From: a bacterium
GTDB taxonomy: Bacteria; Auribacterota; UBA3054; B51-G9
Assembly: GCA_029933535.1 (NCBI GenBank)
Contig: JAOZNZ010000021.1
Location: 1-14,691 of the forward strand
DNA: 14,691 nucleotides
Direction: 5' to 3'
Shown: positions 1 through 6,754 of the stretch, piece after piece
Layout: every line of letters begins with the position of its first letter
How positions within the stretch are numbered: position 1 is the stretch's first letter
Program-made: the position numbers and the translations under genes
Notes under the pieces: generated by a model
Database searches by the model: none
What the model saw: the letters and a program-made list of their open reading frames with translations, nothing else
Told to the model about the DNA's origin: nothing

Positions 1-11
1 ACCACAACCCC

Positions 12-40
12 TTGACATGGGTAGTCCTTTCTGATACAAT
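12..40 (+). promoter_or_regulatory. Sigma70-like promoter upstream of xerD
   Basis: TTGACA at 12-17 and TACAAT at 35-40 are separated by exactly 17 bases, and TGA at 32-34 gives a TGn extended -10. Transcription would start near 47 and run through a leader of about 195 bases to the recombinase at 242. Three other promoters in the window have the same layout, which raises confidence. Confidence 0.7.
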
Positions 41-167
41 ATCGTGTGTTCGGTGAGGATGACAAAGTTTATTGTAAACTTAAATAAATCCTCACTACAT
101 AATTAAAAAAATATCTGCAAAATTATTTCTACAACCGCATCCCCCCGCTCCAAATCATACAGCAACC

Positions 168-206
168 GCGGCTGGGAAAGCCACCCCCAGGGCCTGTACC
201 AGCCGC
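168..206 (+). other. GC-rich hairpin in the xerD leader
   Basis: Arms GCGGCTGG (168-175) and CCAGCCGC (199-206) pair perfectly over 8 bases. The 23-base loop contains CCCAG, which could alternatively pair with CTGGG at 172-176. The surrounding 135-215 stretch is strikingly GC-rich for this AT-rich sequence. It would lie in the 5' leader of xerD. It matches no riboswitch or structured RNA that I recognise. The minus strand is also open here and reads as protein-like sequence, so a gene remnant is an alternative. Confidence 0.45.
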
Positions 207-241
207 CCTCCTCAGGAATAACTAAAAGTTTGTAAGGAAAT

Positions 242-1117
242 ATGTTTTCATTTATAAAAAAATTTATAGATTTTCTAAGAATTGAAAAAGGACTTGCTGA
301 GAATTCGTGTCTTGCGTACACCAATGATCTGAATCTTTTCATGAATTTTCTTGCTGAAAAAAAAATTAGCTCATGGAGTAAAGTTGAGCCGGATCATATT
401 ATAGATTTTCTTCAGGACAGACTTGACAAACATCGCGCTTCAAGCACAATTTCCAGGGAATTAATTTCAATAAAAGTTTTTTTCCGATTTCTTTCAGCTG
501 AAAAAATTATTGAAAATGACGCGTCAAGCCGCGTTGAATCTCCCAAACTCTGGAAATTACTGCCTGATGTTCTAAATGAATTTGACGTTGAAAAACTTCT
601 TAATGCGCCTGATGGTGATTCGCTTGTGGGATTGCGTGATAAAGCGATGCTTGAACTTCTTTATGCCACAGGATTAAGGGCAAGTGAACTTGTTTCTTTG
701 AAAATCAGAAATCTTGATAACGAAACCGGTTTTGTACGCTGTTTTGGTAAAGGAGGCAAGGAAAGGCTTGTACCTGTTGGTTCTATTGCTATAAAAGCAA
801 TTAAGAAATATCTTGAGACGCGTAATGAAACTACCGGTAACGACTATCTTTTTATTACCAATAGAAAAACAAAAATGACGCGTATTAATTTTTATGAAAG
901 AGTTCAGCTATATGCAAAAAAAGCCTGCATTAAAAAAAATATTTATCCGCATTTGCTTCGGCATTCATTCGCAACACACCTTCTAAGTCATGGCGCGGAT
1001 TTAAGAGTTGTTCAGGAAATGTTAGGTCATTCGGATATAAGCACAACACAAATTTATACACATGTTGATCATCAAAGGTTAAAAAATATTCATAAACAAT
1101 TCCATCCGAGGGCGTGA
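242..1117 (+). CDS. xerD: Tyrosine site-specific recombinase, XerD type
   Basis: This 291-residue protein has the usual Xer length. The N-terminal SAM-like core-binding domain covers about residues 1-90 and the catalytic domain about 105-285. The catalytic set is complete: Arg146 (GLRASEL), the lysine in GKGGKERLVP (Lys170), His237 and Arg240 (HLLRHSFATH), His263 (LGHSDIS) and the nucleophile Tyr272 (IYTHV). Xer recombinases resolve chromosome dimers at dif during division, usually as a XerC/XerD pair; only one is seen here. The C-terminal tail (IHKQFHPRA) looks XerD-like, but XerC or a single-recombinase system cannot be excluded. The ATG at 242 follows a purine-rich AAGGAAA, a plausible ribosome site. 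No dif-like site or phage gene was recognised nearby, so a housekeeping role is more likely than an integrase. Confidence 0.9.
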   Translation: MFSFIKKFIDFLRIEKGLAENSCLAYTNDLNLFMNFLAEKKISSWSKVEPDHIIDFLQDRLDKHRASSTISRELISIKVFFRFLSAEKIIENDASSRVESPKLWKLLPDVLNEFDVEKLLNAPDGDSLVGLRDKAMLELLYATGLRASELVSLKIRNLDNETGFVRCFGKGGKERLVPVGSIAIKAIKKYLETRNETTGNDYLFITNRKTKMTRINFYERVQLYAKKACIKKNIYPHLLRHSFATHLLSHGADLRVVQEMLGHSDISTTQIYTHVDHQRLKNIHKQFHPRA

Positions 1118-1124
1118 TCCGAAG

Positions 1125-1142
1125 TCCGTAATCCGTAATCCG
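1125..1142 (+). repeat. Heptamer tandem repeat (TCCGTAA), 2.6 copies
   Basis: Two perfect TCCGTAA units and a partial TCCG follow directly after the xerD stop at 1117, preceded by a diverged TCCGAAG. The same heptamer word, with one variant base, overlaps the 3' end of tsaE at 8329-8345. Confidence 0.8.
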
Positions 1143-1154
1143 CCACCTTCCTAC

Positions 1155-1213
1155 TTTCGCACCTTCGCACCTTCGCACCTTCGCACCTTCGCACCTTCGC
1201 ACCTTCGCACCTT
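1155..1213 (+). repeat. Octamer tandem repeat (ACCTTCGC), six perfect copies
   Basis: Six perfect ACCTTCGC units lie at 1161-1208, flanked by partial units (TTTCGC before, ACCTT after). They lead into a C/T-only tract to about 1242. The array lies in the spacer between xerD and the promoter of the phasin gene. The minus strand is open across it but encodes only an 8-residue periodic peptide, so it is not a gene. Confidence 0.95.
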
Positions 1214-1242
1214 CCCCCCTTCCCCCTTTCCCCCCTTCTCTC

Positions 1243-1271
1243 TTGTTATTAGTTTTAAGTTTTGTTACAAT
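1243..1271 (+). promoter_or_regulatory. Promoter of the phasin-ubiB operon
   Basis: TTGTTA (1243-1248) and TACAAT (1266-1271) are 17 bases apart, with TGT at 1263-1265 as an extended -10. The predicted start near 1278 gives a leader of about 42 bases to the ATG at 1320. The C/T-rich repeat tract ends at the -35 box. Confidence 0.6.
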
Positions 1272-1319
1272 ACATAAGTAATTAGAAAAATGTTCCATTA
1301 ACCATCACTGGAGATTATT

Positions 1320-1706
1320 ATGAAAGATATCATCACAAAAACAATTTCACTTGGACTGGGTATTGGCGTTGCAGGCAAAAAACAGATTGAAAAAATTGCG
1401 TCTGATGTTCAGAAAAAAGCGGGCACGAGTAAAAAAGACAGTCAGAAATTTGTCAAAGATATGATAAAAAAAGGCGAAAAAATCCGCACTGATTTTGATA
1501 AAGAAATCACTAAATTAGTTAAAGATGCTGCTAAATCAATGGACGCGATAACTCCTGTTTCCAAAAAAGAATTTGAAGAACTTAAGAAAAAAGTAAACAG
1601 TAAAAGCCCTAAGAAAAAAGCAGCGAAAAAGACAGTAAAAAAAGCGACAAAAAAAGCGACAAAAAAAGCCGTAAAAAAAACTAAGAAAAAAACCGCTAAA
1701 AAATAA
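1320..1706 (+). CDS. Phasin-like protein with lysine/alanine-rich tail
   Basis: A 128-residue protein in three parts: a short nonpolar N-terminal segment (about 8-19), an amphipathic helical region (about 20-92) with the phasin-like pattern KKGEKI...TKLVKDAAKS...TPVSKKEFEELKKKV, and a tail (about 93-128) made almost only of Lys, Ala and Thr. Phasin-family proteins coat polyhydroxyalkanoate granules or regulate their synthesis. The tail resembles histone H1-like or PhaF-type DNA-binding tails and could bind nucleic acid. CTGGAG at 1308-1313 sets the ATG start. The stop codon abuts the next start (TAAATG), so translation with the UbiB-family gene is probably coupled. No PHA synthase is visible, so a granule role is inferred; a membrane or quinone-related role with UbiB is equally possible. 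Confidence 0.6.
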   Translation: MKDIITKTISLGLGIGVAGKKQIEKIASDVQKKAGTSKKDSQKFVKDMIKKGEKIRTDFDKEITKLVKDAAKSMDAITPVSKKEFEELKKKVNSKSPKKKAAKKTVKKATKKATKKAVKKTKKKTAKK

Positions 1707-3401
1707 ATGAAAACTCCTTTCGATTCTATAGGTCGTACGTATAGGCATATTAACCGTTATCGTCAGCTTATAGCCATATTAGTTAAGTATGGTTTTAATG
1801 ACATAGTTGATACATTAAATCTTTCTCATTACATTGAAATGGGCAAGAGTGTCATTTCACGCAAACCTCCTCAGGAAATAAAATCGATTCCGCGGGCAAA
1901 AAGGATTCGCCTTGTTGTCGAAGAATTAGGAACAACGTTTATAAAGTTCGCACAGATATTAAGTACTCGTCCGGACTTAATTTCTCAGGAATTAATTGAA
2001 GAGTTTGTAAAGCTGCAAGATCATGTTCCGCCATTCCCGTCTGAAGAAGCATATAAAATCATTGAATATGAACTTGATGGAAAAATTGATGAACTTTTTA
2101 AAGAAATTTCAACGGAACCAATTGCCAGCGCGTCAATAGCACAGGTTTACCTTGCCGTTCTTCCGGATGGAGAGGAAGTAGCTGTCAAAGTCAAACGGCC
2201 TGACATTGAAAGAATAGCTGAGGTAGACATTGAGATAATGACAAATCTTGCCAAGATAGGTGAGAATCATCTTCAGGGATTAGAAATTATTCAGCCGGCA
2301 GCTATTATAGAAGAATTTTCCCGGCAGCTTGCGGATGAGATGAACCTTCATTTGGAAGCTCACAATATTGAAAGATTTGCTGAAAATTTGGAAGGTGTTG
2401 AAAATGTTCACGCAATGAGTGTTCATCGTTCTCATTCTTCCCGTGCAGTTCTAACGACTGAATTTATTCGCGGCACGAAAATAAACGAATTGGAAAAGCT
2501 TGAAGAAGAAGGAATTGACAAACATGAAATCGCTGTTGCGGGAACAAATTCAGTTCTCAAACAAATTTTTCAAGACGGATTTTTTCATGGAGACCCTCAT
2601 CCCGGAAATCTTTTTATTACGGAAAATAAAGAATTGTGCTTTATTGATTTCGGAATGATGGGCAATCTGGATAAGCGCAACCAGGAAGCTCTTGCAGAGG
2701 TACTTGTAAATATCATTCAAAAGAATGAGGATCAGATTACAAAATCTGTTTTAAATGTTGCTACTAATCCTGACGAAATAAAAGACCTGACCAGGTTAAA
2801 ACGGGAAGTTCTTCGCTTTGTTAATACTTATGCTTATATGCCGCTTGATCAGTTAAATGCGGGAGAAATATTACAGGACCTTCTTAATCTATTCATTAAC
2901 AATGGAATAAAACTTCCACCGGAATATTATCTCCTTATTAAAGCAATCGCTACTATTGAAGGTATTGCAAGAGATCTTGAACCGGATTTTATTTTCATGG
3001 ATTATGTTAAACCTTATGTTGAACGTTTGATTAAACAGCGTTATGATCCTCGAAGAATAGCAATGGATATGGGGAAAACAACTGTGGAATTCTATCAGCT
3101 GTTTCGTGATTTGCCATCAGAAATTCGCGAAGTATTGAAATTTATTAAACAAGGAGAAATAAAAATTGACCTCGAAACAAAATCTCTCCTCCCTGTAATG
3201 AAAACATGGGACCGTGATGCCAACAGACTTGCTTTTGCAATCGTAAATGCTTCGGTGCTGTTAAGTTCGGCATTGATTCTTATGGCGCATGTACCTCCTC
3301 AATGGAACAATGTCTCTGTTCCCGGAATTATAGGCATAAGTGTTTCTGCTTTAATGGCTTTTCGTCTGCTGTTAGCGATTTTCATGTCGAATCATTTATA
3401 A
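1707..3401 (+). CDS. AarF/UbiB (ABC1) family atypical kinase-like protein
   Basis: 564 residues, usual for the family. The N-terminal KxGQ-type motif reads KFAQ (Lys80-Gln83), with Ala in place of the usual Gly. The alanine-rich loop is SASIAQVY (about 141-148). The nucleotide-binding lysine lies in AVKVKRP (Lys161). The catalytic loop HGDPHPGN spans 294-301 and the metal-binding DFG spans 314-316. Two hydrophobic helices near the C-terminus (about 509-527 and 533-560) form a membrane anchor. Family members (UbiB, COQ8, bacterial ABC1) are ATPase-like proteins that support assembly or lipid handling in isoprenoid quinone synthesis. The polyprenyl synthase at 8749 could supply precursors, but that link is inference. 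The ATG at 1707 touches the phasin stop codon and has no separate ribosome site, suggesting coupling. All core motifs are intact, so the protein is probably functional. Confidence 0.9.
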   Translation: MKTPFDSIGRTYRHINRYRQLIAILVKYGFNDIVDTLNLSHYIEMGKSVISRKPPQEIKSIPRAKRIRLVVEELGTTFIKFAQILSTRPDLISQELIEEFVKLQDHVPPFPSEEAYKIIEYELDGKIDELFKEISTEPIASASIAQVYLAVLPDGEEVAVKVKRPDIERIAEVDIEIMTNLAKIGENHLQGLEIIQPAAIIEEFSRQLADEMNLHLEAHNIERFAENLEGVENVHAMSVHRSHSSRAVLTTEFIRGTKINELEKLEEEGIDKHEIAVAGTNSVLKQIFQDGFFHGDPHPGNLFITENKELCFIDFGMMGNLDKRNQEALAEVLVNIIQKNEDQITKSVLNVATNPDEIKDLTRLKREVLRFVNTYAYMPLDQLNAGEILQDLLNLFINNGIKLPPEYYLLIKAIATIEGIARDLEPDFIFMDYVKPYVERLIKQRYDPRRIAMDMGKTTVEFYQLFRDLPSEIREVLKFIKQGEIKIDLETKSLLPVMKTWDRDANRLAFAIVNASVLLSSALILMAHVPPQWNNVSVPGIIGISVSALMAFRLLLAIFMSNHL

Positions 3402-3403
3402 TA

Positions 3404-3426
3404 AAATTTCCGCTTCGCGCAAATTT
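3404..3426 (+). terminator. AAATTT-armed hairpin after the UbiB-family gene
   Basis: AAATTT (3404-3409), a C/C mismatch, CGC, loop TTC, GCG and AAATTT (3421-3426) form a 9-pair hairpin starting 3 bases after the stop codon. There is no good T-run downstream, so termination is possible but weakly supported. Confidence 0.35.
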
Positions 3427-3467
3427 ATTGCTTAATGTATGATTATTATTTTTTGATGAGCAATAAA
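3424..3467 (+). repeat. Nine-base inverted repeat with a 26-base loop
   Basis: TTTATTGCT (3424-3432) and AGCAATAAA (3459-3467) are exact reverse complements. The left arm overlaps the preceding hairpin, so the two structures cannot form fully at once. The function is unknown. Confidence 0.4.
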
Positions 3468-3531
3468 ATGAAAATGACAGCAAACAATAACAAAAACTCA
3501 ACAATAAATTAACAATCAAGCACTCTAAAAT

Positions 3532-3558
3532 AAATTTGATTTTCTTAAGAGCAAATTT
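3532..3558 (+). repeat. AAATTTG/CAAATTT inverted repeat
   Basis: AAATTTG (3532-3538) pairs with CAAATTT (3552-3558) around a 13-base loop and is followed at once by CCTCCGAG. The same layout (palindrome, then CCTCCGAG) occurs at 8635-8667. Confidence 0.5.
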
Positions 3559-3565
3559 CCTCCGA

Positions 3566-3651
3566 GTGCCTGATAAAATCCCCCTAGCCCACTCCCGAGG
3601 GAATACTCGGGATGTTCCACTTTACTAAAGGGGGAATACAAAAATCGGCAC
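3566..3651 (+). mobile_element. 86-bp palindromic element, copy A (MITE/REP-like)
   Basis: It starts with GTGCC and ends with GGCAC. Inside are CCCCCT/AAGGGGG arms and a central CCCGAG-GGAATA-CTCGGG stem. A second copy of exactly the same length lies inverted at 12500-12585, with 81 of 86 positions identical by eye. No transposase and no clear target duplication are visible. The element ends 4 bases before the HIT gene start, so it forms that gene's 5' leader or carries its promoter. A non-autonomous MITE or a REP-like repeat is the best description. Confidence 0.75.
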
Positions 3652-3655
3652 GACA

Positions 3656-4063
3656 ATGGACTGCATCTTTTGTAAAATTATAAATGAAGAGATTCCCTGC
3701 TATAAATTAGCTGAAAATGATCACGCTATCGCTTTTCTCGACATTATGCCTATAACTAAAGGACATTTTCTCGTTATCCCAAAAAAACATTTTGAGTTTG
3801 CTGAAGACGCTCCGGAAGAATTAATGGTGAATTTAATGGTTTTAGCAACTCAACTTGCCGCAGCGGCAAAAAAAGCGCTAAAATGCGATGGAATAAATTT
3901 TATAATCAATTCAGGTAAACGTGCCGGACAGATTGTTCCTCATGTTCATTTACACGTTGTTCCGCGCTATAACGATGATGGGATTAGCTGGCCGTGGCCT
4001 CAAGGTGAACTTGATAATGAAACAGCTTCCGTCCTTATCAATTCAATCGAAAACGCGTTATAA
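3656..4063 (+). CDS. HIT family nucleotide hydrolase/transferase
   Basis: 135 residues with the canonical histidine triad PHVHLHVVPR (His96, His98, His100). The N-terminus has Cys3-x-x-Cys6 (MDCIFCKI), which with later histidines forms the structural zinc site of HinT-type proteins. SGKRAGQIVPH (about 86-96) is the substrate-loop region. HIT proteins of this branch hydrolyse nucleoside phosphoramidates or related adenylated compounds in the cytoplasm. The ATG at 3656 is the only possible start, because a stop codon lies at 3626 in frame with no other start between. There is no ribosome-binding sequence at the right distance: the upstream bases belong to the palindromic element. The following M16 gene is in the same frame, separated by one TAA and three codons. 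Confidence 0.92.
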   Translation: MDCIFCKIINEEIPCYKLAENDHAIAFLDIMPITKGHFLVIPKKHFEFAEDAPEELMVNLMVLATQLAAAAKKALKCDGINFIINSGKRAGQIVPHVHLHVVPRYNDDGISWPWPQGELDNETASVLINSIENAL

Positions 4064-4072
4064 AATTATCAA

Positions 4073-6754
4073 GTGAAAAAAACATTCTTAACAGTTCTAT
4101 TTCTTACTGCAAATTTCTTTTACACCGCATTTTCTTTTGCGGGAGTAACTCCGGAATGCCCACCGCTGGCTATTTTCTCCGATATTGCCGATTCGGGCAT
4201 TAAAACCTACGTTGTTCAAATTCCTCGCTCGCCAGTTGTTTCCGTTAAAATATATTTTCGTGGAGGGGCGTTTGGAGAGGATGAGAAGCGTGGATCCGGG
4301 CTTGCGCATGCTGTTCAAACTATTTTATATGAGAATATCCGCAAGGGCTTTAAAAATTCAGAAGGATCATTTACCAGGTTAAATTCGGATACATATTACG
4401 ACTCGATATATTTTTCAGCGAATTCTGTTAAAGAAAATCTGCCATCAATTATAAAAAAATCAGGTGAAAAGATTTGTAACGCAAAATTTTCTGAAAAGCA
4501 GTGGAAAAAAACCCGTGATAAATTAACAAATCAAATTCTATTTGAAAAGGATAATCCTTGGAAACAACTTGATACTTTACTCAGGAGAACTGCTTTTATG
4601 TGGGATGCGGTAAAATTTTCTATAAATGGAAATGTATCTTTGTTAAATGATTTGTTGCGTGATGATTTGATTTCATATTATAAAAAATATTTCGTTGCTG
4701 ACAATCTTATCGTTATTGTTGCAGGAGATGTTAATCCGGAAAATGTATCCTCAATGGTTAAAAAAGCTTTTGCTGACCTCCCTAAAACGACAGGATTTTT
4801 ACCTGAAAAATTCGAAAGCCCGATACAAACGGCTCCACGCTGGTTTGAACAGCATGGGAATGTTACTCAGAGTTATGTTTCAGTAGGTTTCTCAACAGCG
4901 AACGCCGGTCATCCTGATACTGCATTATTACATTTGCTTTCTGATATTCTAAAGAAAGAAGAACTAGAGAAATTATTAAGTGAGGGGACTGAAAATTTCA
5001 GCAATTTAAAAATTTCTTTGCTAAATCTTCCGGGCAGTCCTAAAGAATTTGTTATTTCTTTTTCATGTGATGAAAATTCCGCCGCTATCGCGGCAAATTC
5101 GGTTAAAAAATATATCTTTAATCTATCAAACCACGCTTGGAATAAAAAAAATATCGAAAGTGAACGACTGAAACTTTTTACTGATTATCTTGCATCTATG
5201 AATTCCCCGAAATTCATTTCAGAATTTGTTGGCAAATCAGCGTTGCGGCTTGGTAATCCTCATTATCCGGAAATTAACGCTAAAAACATCCTTGAAATCA
5301 CTCCGCAAAAACTTTCCGCCGTATGCAAAAAATATTTTGTTCCGCAACGCCTTTCTATTGCTATTCTTTCACCTGAACGAAGTTCTGATGAAATTTTAGG
5401 TCTGCAGAAAGCGCAGCTGCTTCGTGGTGAGCGTGCTCTCCTTGGTGAAACGCATATTCCGATTCAGCGGATAGAATTAAAAAATGGAGTAAAAATTTTA
5501 TTAAGACGAATTCCCGATTCGCCGGTTGTAAACTTTTTATTTAGCGGCATAGGAGGACTTTGGTGTGAAGATGAAACCAACAACGGAGTTTTTTCTATTA
5601 TTGCCGAGATTATGCGCTCGTTGAAATATACTAAAACTAAAAAGCTCTTTTTCAAGAAAAAAGAAAAGGAAAATGAATATAATATTTATCCCAAAGCAAA
5701 TTCACATAATCAGACTTTCACTTTATCCTCGACTGTAATCCCGCAATTGGCTTTAGAGACTGCAGAAAATCTATGCCGTGTGTGGTCGACTCCGGAATTG
5801 AATGAAAAAAACATATCGTCTGCCATAAATGAGCTTCTTAAAAAGATTGATACACAAATAACAAATATTCCCCAACTTGCAGACGCGGTTTTCCGAGCAT
5901 CTTTTTTCACAAAGCAGCCTTATCGTTTAAATTTCTATGGGAATCAACTTTCATTACCCATTATTTCTCAGCAAACGGTGTCTGATTTTTACAATGACTT
6001 TATAATTCCGCAAAACACAACAATTCTCATTTCGGGAAATTTTGATGAGTACGAGATTAAAAACGCAATTGAAAACTCGTTGAAAAATTTTAGAGAAAAA
6101 GATAAAAGTGTATATTTTACAAGCAATTATTCAAAATATAAATTTAATTCTAATGCTCCTGTTTTTGTTGTTAATTTACCGTCTGAAAATAAAATCACAA
6201 ATCAGTTTACACGTGTTTTTTCTTCGCCTAATTCTGATGCTGTTGTTGTTTGCGGAATTCCTGTTCCGGGATTTAATTCTACTAATTTCCCACGGTATAT
6301 TACAAAAGTTGTTCGCGCGGCGATGCTGAATCAAATTGATAATCTTAACACAGAGTGGACAGATTTTCAAAAAAACAAAATTTTAAATTCTTTTGATGTA
6401 GTTGACTATCAAGGATGGAATACAGGCTGGGTTTATGCCTATTTCGTTTTGCCTGACGAATACGCGTCAGAAGGTTTATCAAAATTAAGAACTCTTCTTT
6501 TTGCCACGCTTACAGGATTAGCAGATGGAAAATTTCTTGAAAGAGCGAACGCGCGAGCGGTTTTTGAAAATGAATTTTCCGGCAGCGAAAATATTCTTAA
6601 TAATATTATAATCTCAGAATTATTTGCTTTGCCGAAGGAATATGGTTCATCATTAAAACATGAAATTTATAACTACTCTCAAGATTCTTTCAGACAACTC
6701 TTCAATCAATATGGAAAATACCCCGTCTCAGCGATTATCGCACCGGGAAAATAA
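4073..6754 (+). CDS. Secreted M16 (pitrilysin-like) family protein, zinc sites lost
   Basis: 893 residues with a signal peptide at about 1-24 (MKKTFLTVLFLTANFF..., Ala-rich cleavage region), so it is probably periplasmic or exported. It is built as two M16 half-molecules, about 35-450 and 460-890. Each has the GG-[AL]-EDE-GV/GL start and a later GDVNPE or SGNFDEYE strand typical of the family. The zinc motif HxxEH of active members reads H79-A-V-Q82-T83 in the first half and is absent in the second (GVFSIIAEIM, about 505-514). Active tandem M16 proteins normally keep it in one half, so this looks like a non-catalytic homologue, perhaps a binding or partner subunit. It begins with GTG, has no evident ribosome site, starts 9 bases after the HIT gene, and overlaps thiL by 44 bases. 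Confidence 0.85.
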   Translation: MKKTFLTVLFLTANFFYTAFSFAGVTPECPPLAIFSDIADSGIKTYVVQIPRSPVVSVKIYFRGGAFGEDEKRGSGLAHAVQTILYENIRKGFKNSEGSFTRLNSDTYYDSIYFSANSVKENLPSIIKKSGEKICNAKFSEKQWKKTRDKLTNQILFEKDNPWKQLDTLLRRTAFMWDAVKFSINGNVSLLNDLLRDDLISYYKKYFVADNLIVIVAGDVNPENVSSMVKKAFADLPKTTGFLPEKFESPIQTAPRWFEQHGNVTQSYVSVGFSTANAGHPDTALLHLLSDILKKEELEKLLSEGTENFSNLKISLLNLPGSPKEFVISFSCDENSAAIAANSVKKYIFNLSNHAWNKKNIESERLKLFTDYLASMNSPKFISEFVGKSALRLGNPHYPEINAKNILEITPQKLSAVCKKYFVPQRLSIAILSPERSSDEILGLQKAQLLRGERALLGETHIPIQRIELKNGVKILLRRIPDSPVVNFLFSGIGGLWCEDETNNGVFSIIAEIMRSLKYTKTKKLFFKKKEKENEYNIYPKANSHNQTFTLSSTVIPQLALETAENLCRVWSTPELNEKNISSAINELLKKIDTQITNIPQLADAVFRASFFTKQPYRLNFYGNQLSLPIISQQTVSDFYNDFIIPQNTTILISGNFDEYEIKNAIENSLKNFREKDKSVYFTSNYSKYKFNSNAPVFVVNLPSENKITNQFTRVFSSPNSDAVVVCGIPVPGFNSTNFPRYITKVVRAAMLNQIDNLNTEWTDFQKNKILNSFDVVDYQGWNTGWVYAYFVLPDEYASEGLSKLRTLLFATLTGLADGKFLERANARAVFENEFSGSENILNNIIISELFALPKEYGSSLKHEIYNYSQDSFRQLFNQYGKYPVSAIIAPGK

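Noticed and set aside
59..106. Possible 15-codon leader peptide ORF (ATG at 59)
   Set aside because: No proper ribosome-site spacing, no regulatory codon runs, and such short frames are expected by chance.
242..1117. Recombinase as an integrase of a mobile island
   Set aside because: Its XerD-like sequence, lack of phage or conjugation genes, and no recognised attachment site favour the housekeeping role.
1155..1213. CRISPR-like array
   Set aside because: Units are 8 bp with no spacers; no cas genes are present. The heptamer arrays are excluded for the same reason.
930..1298. Minus-strand open frame with a repeating GAKVRRCE peptide
   Set aside because: The peptide is a translation of the ACCTTCGC octamer array, and the rest runs antisense to xerD; there is no independent gene signal.
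6660..6710. Longer N-terminus for ThiL (start at 6660)
   Set aside because: The extra 17 residues lie deep in the M16 coding region and do not resemble ThiL; the ATG at 6711 gives the family length.
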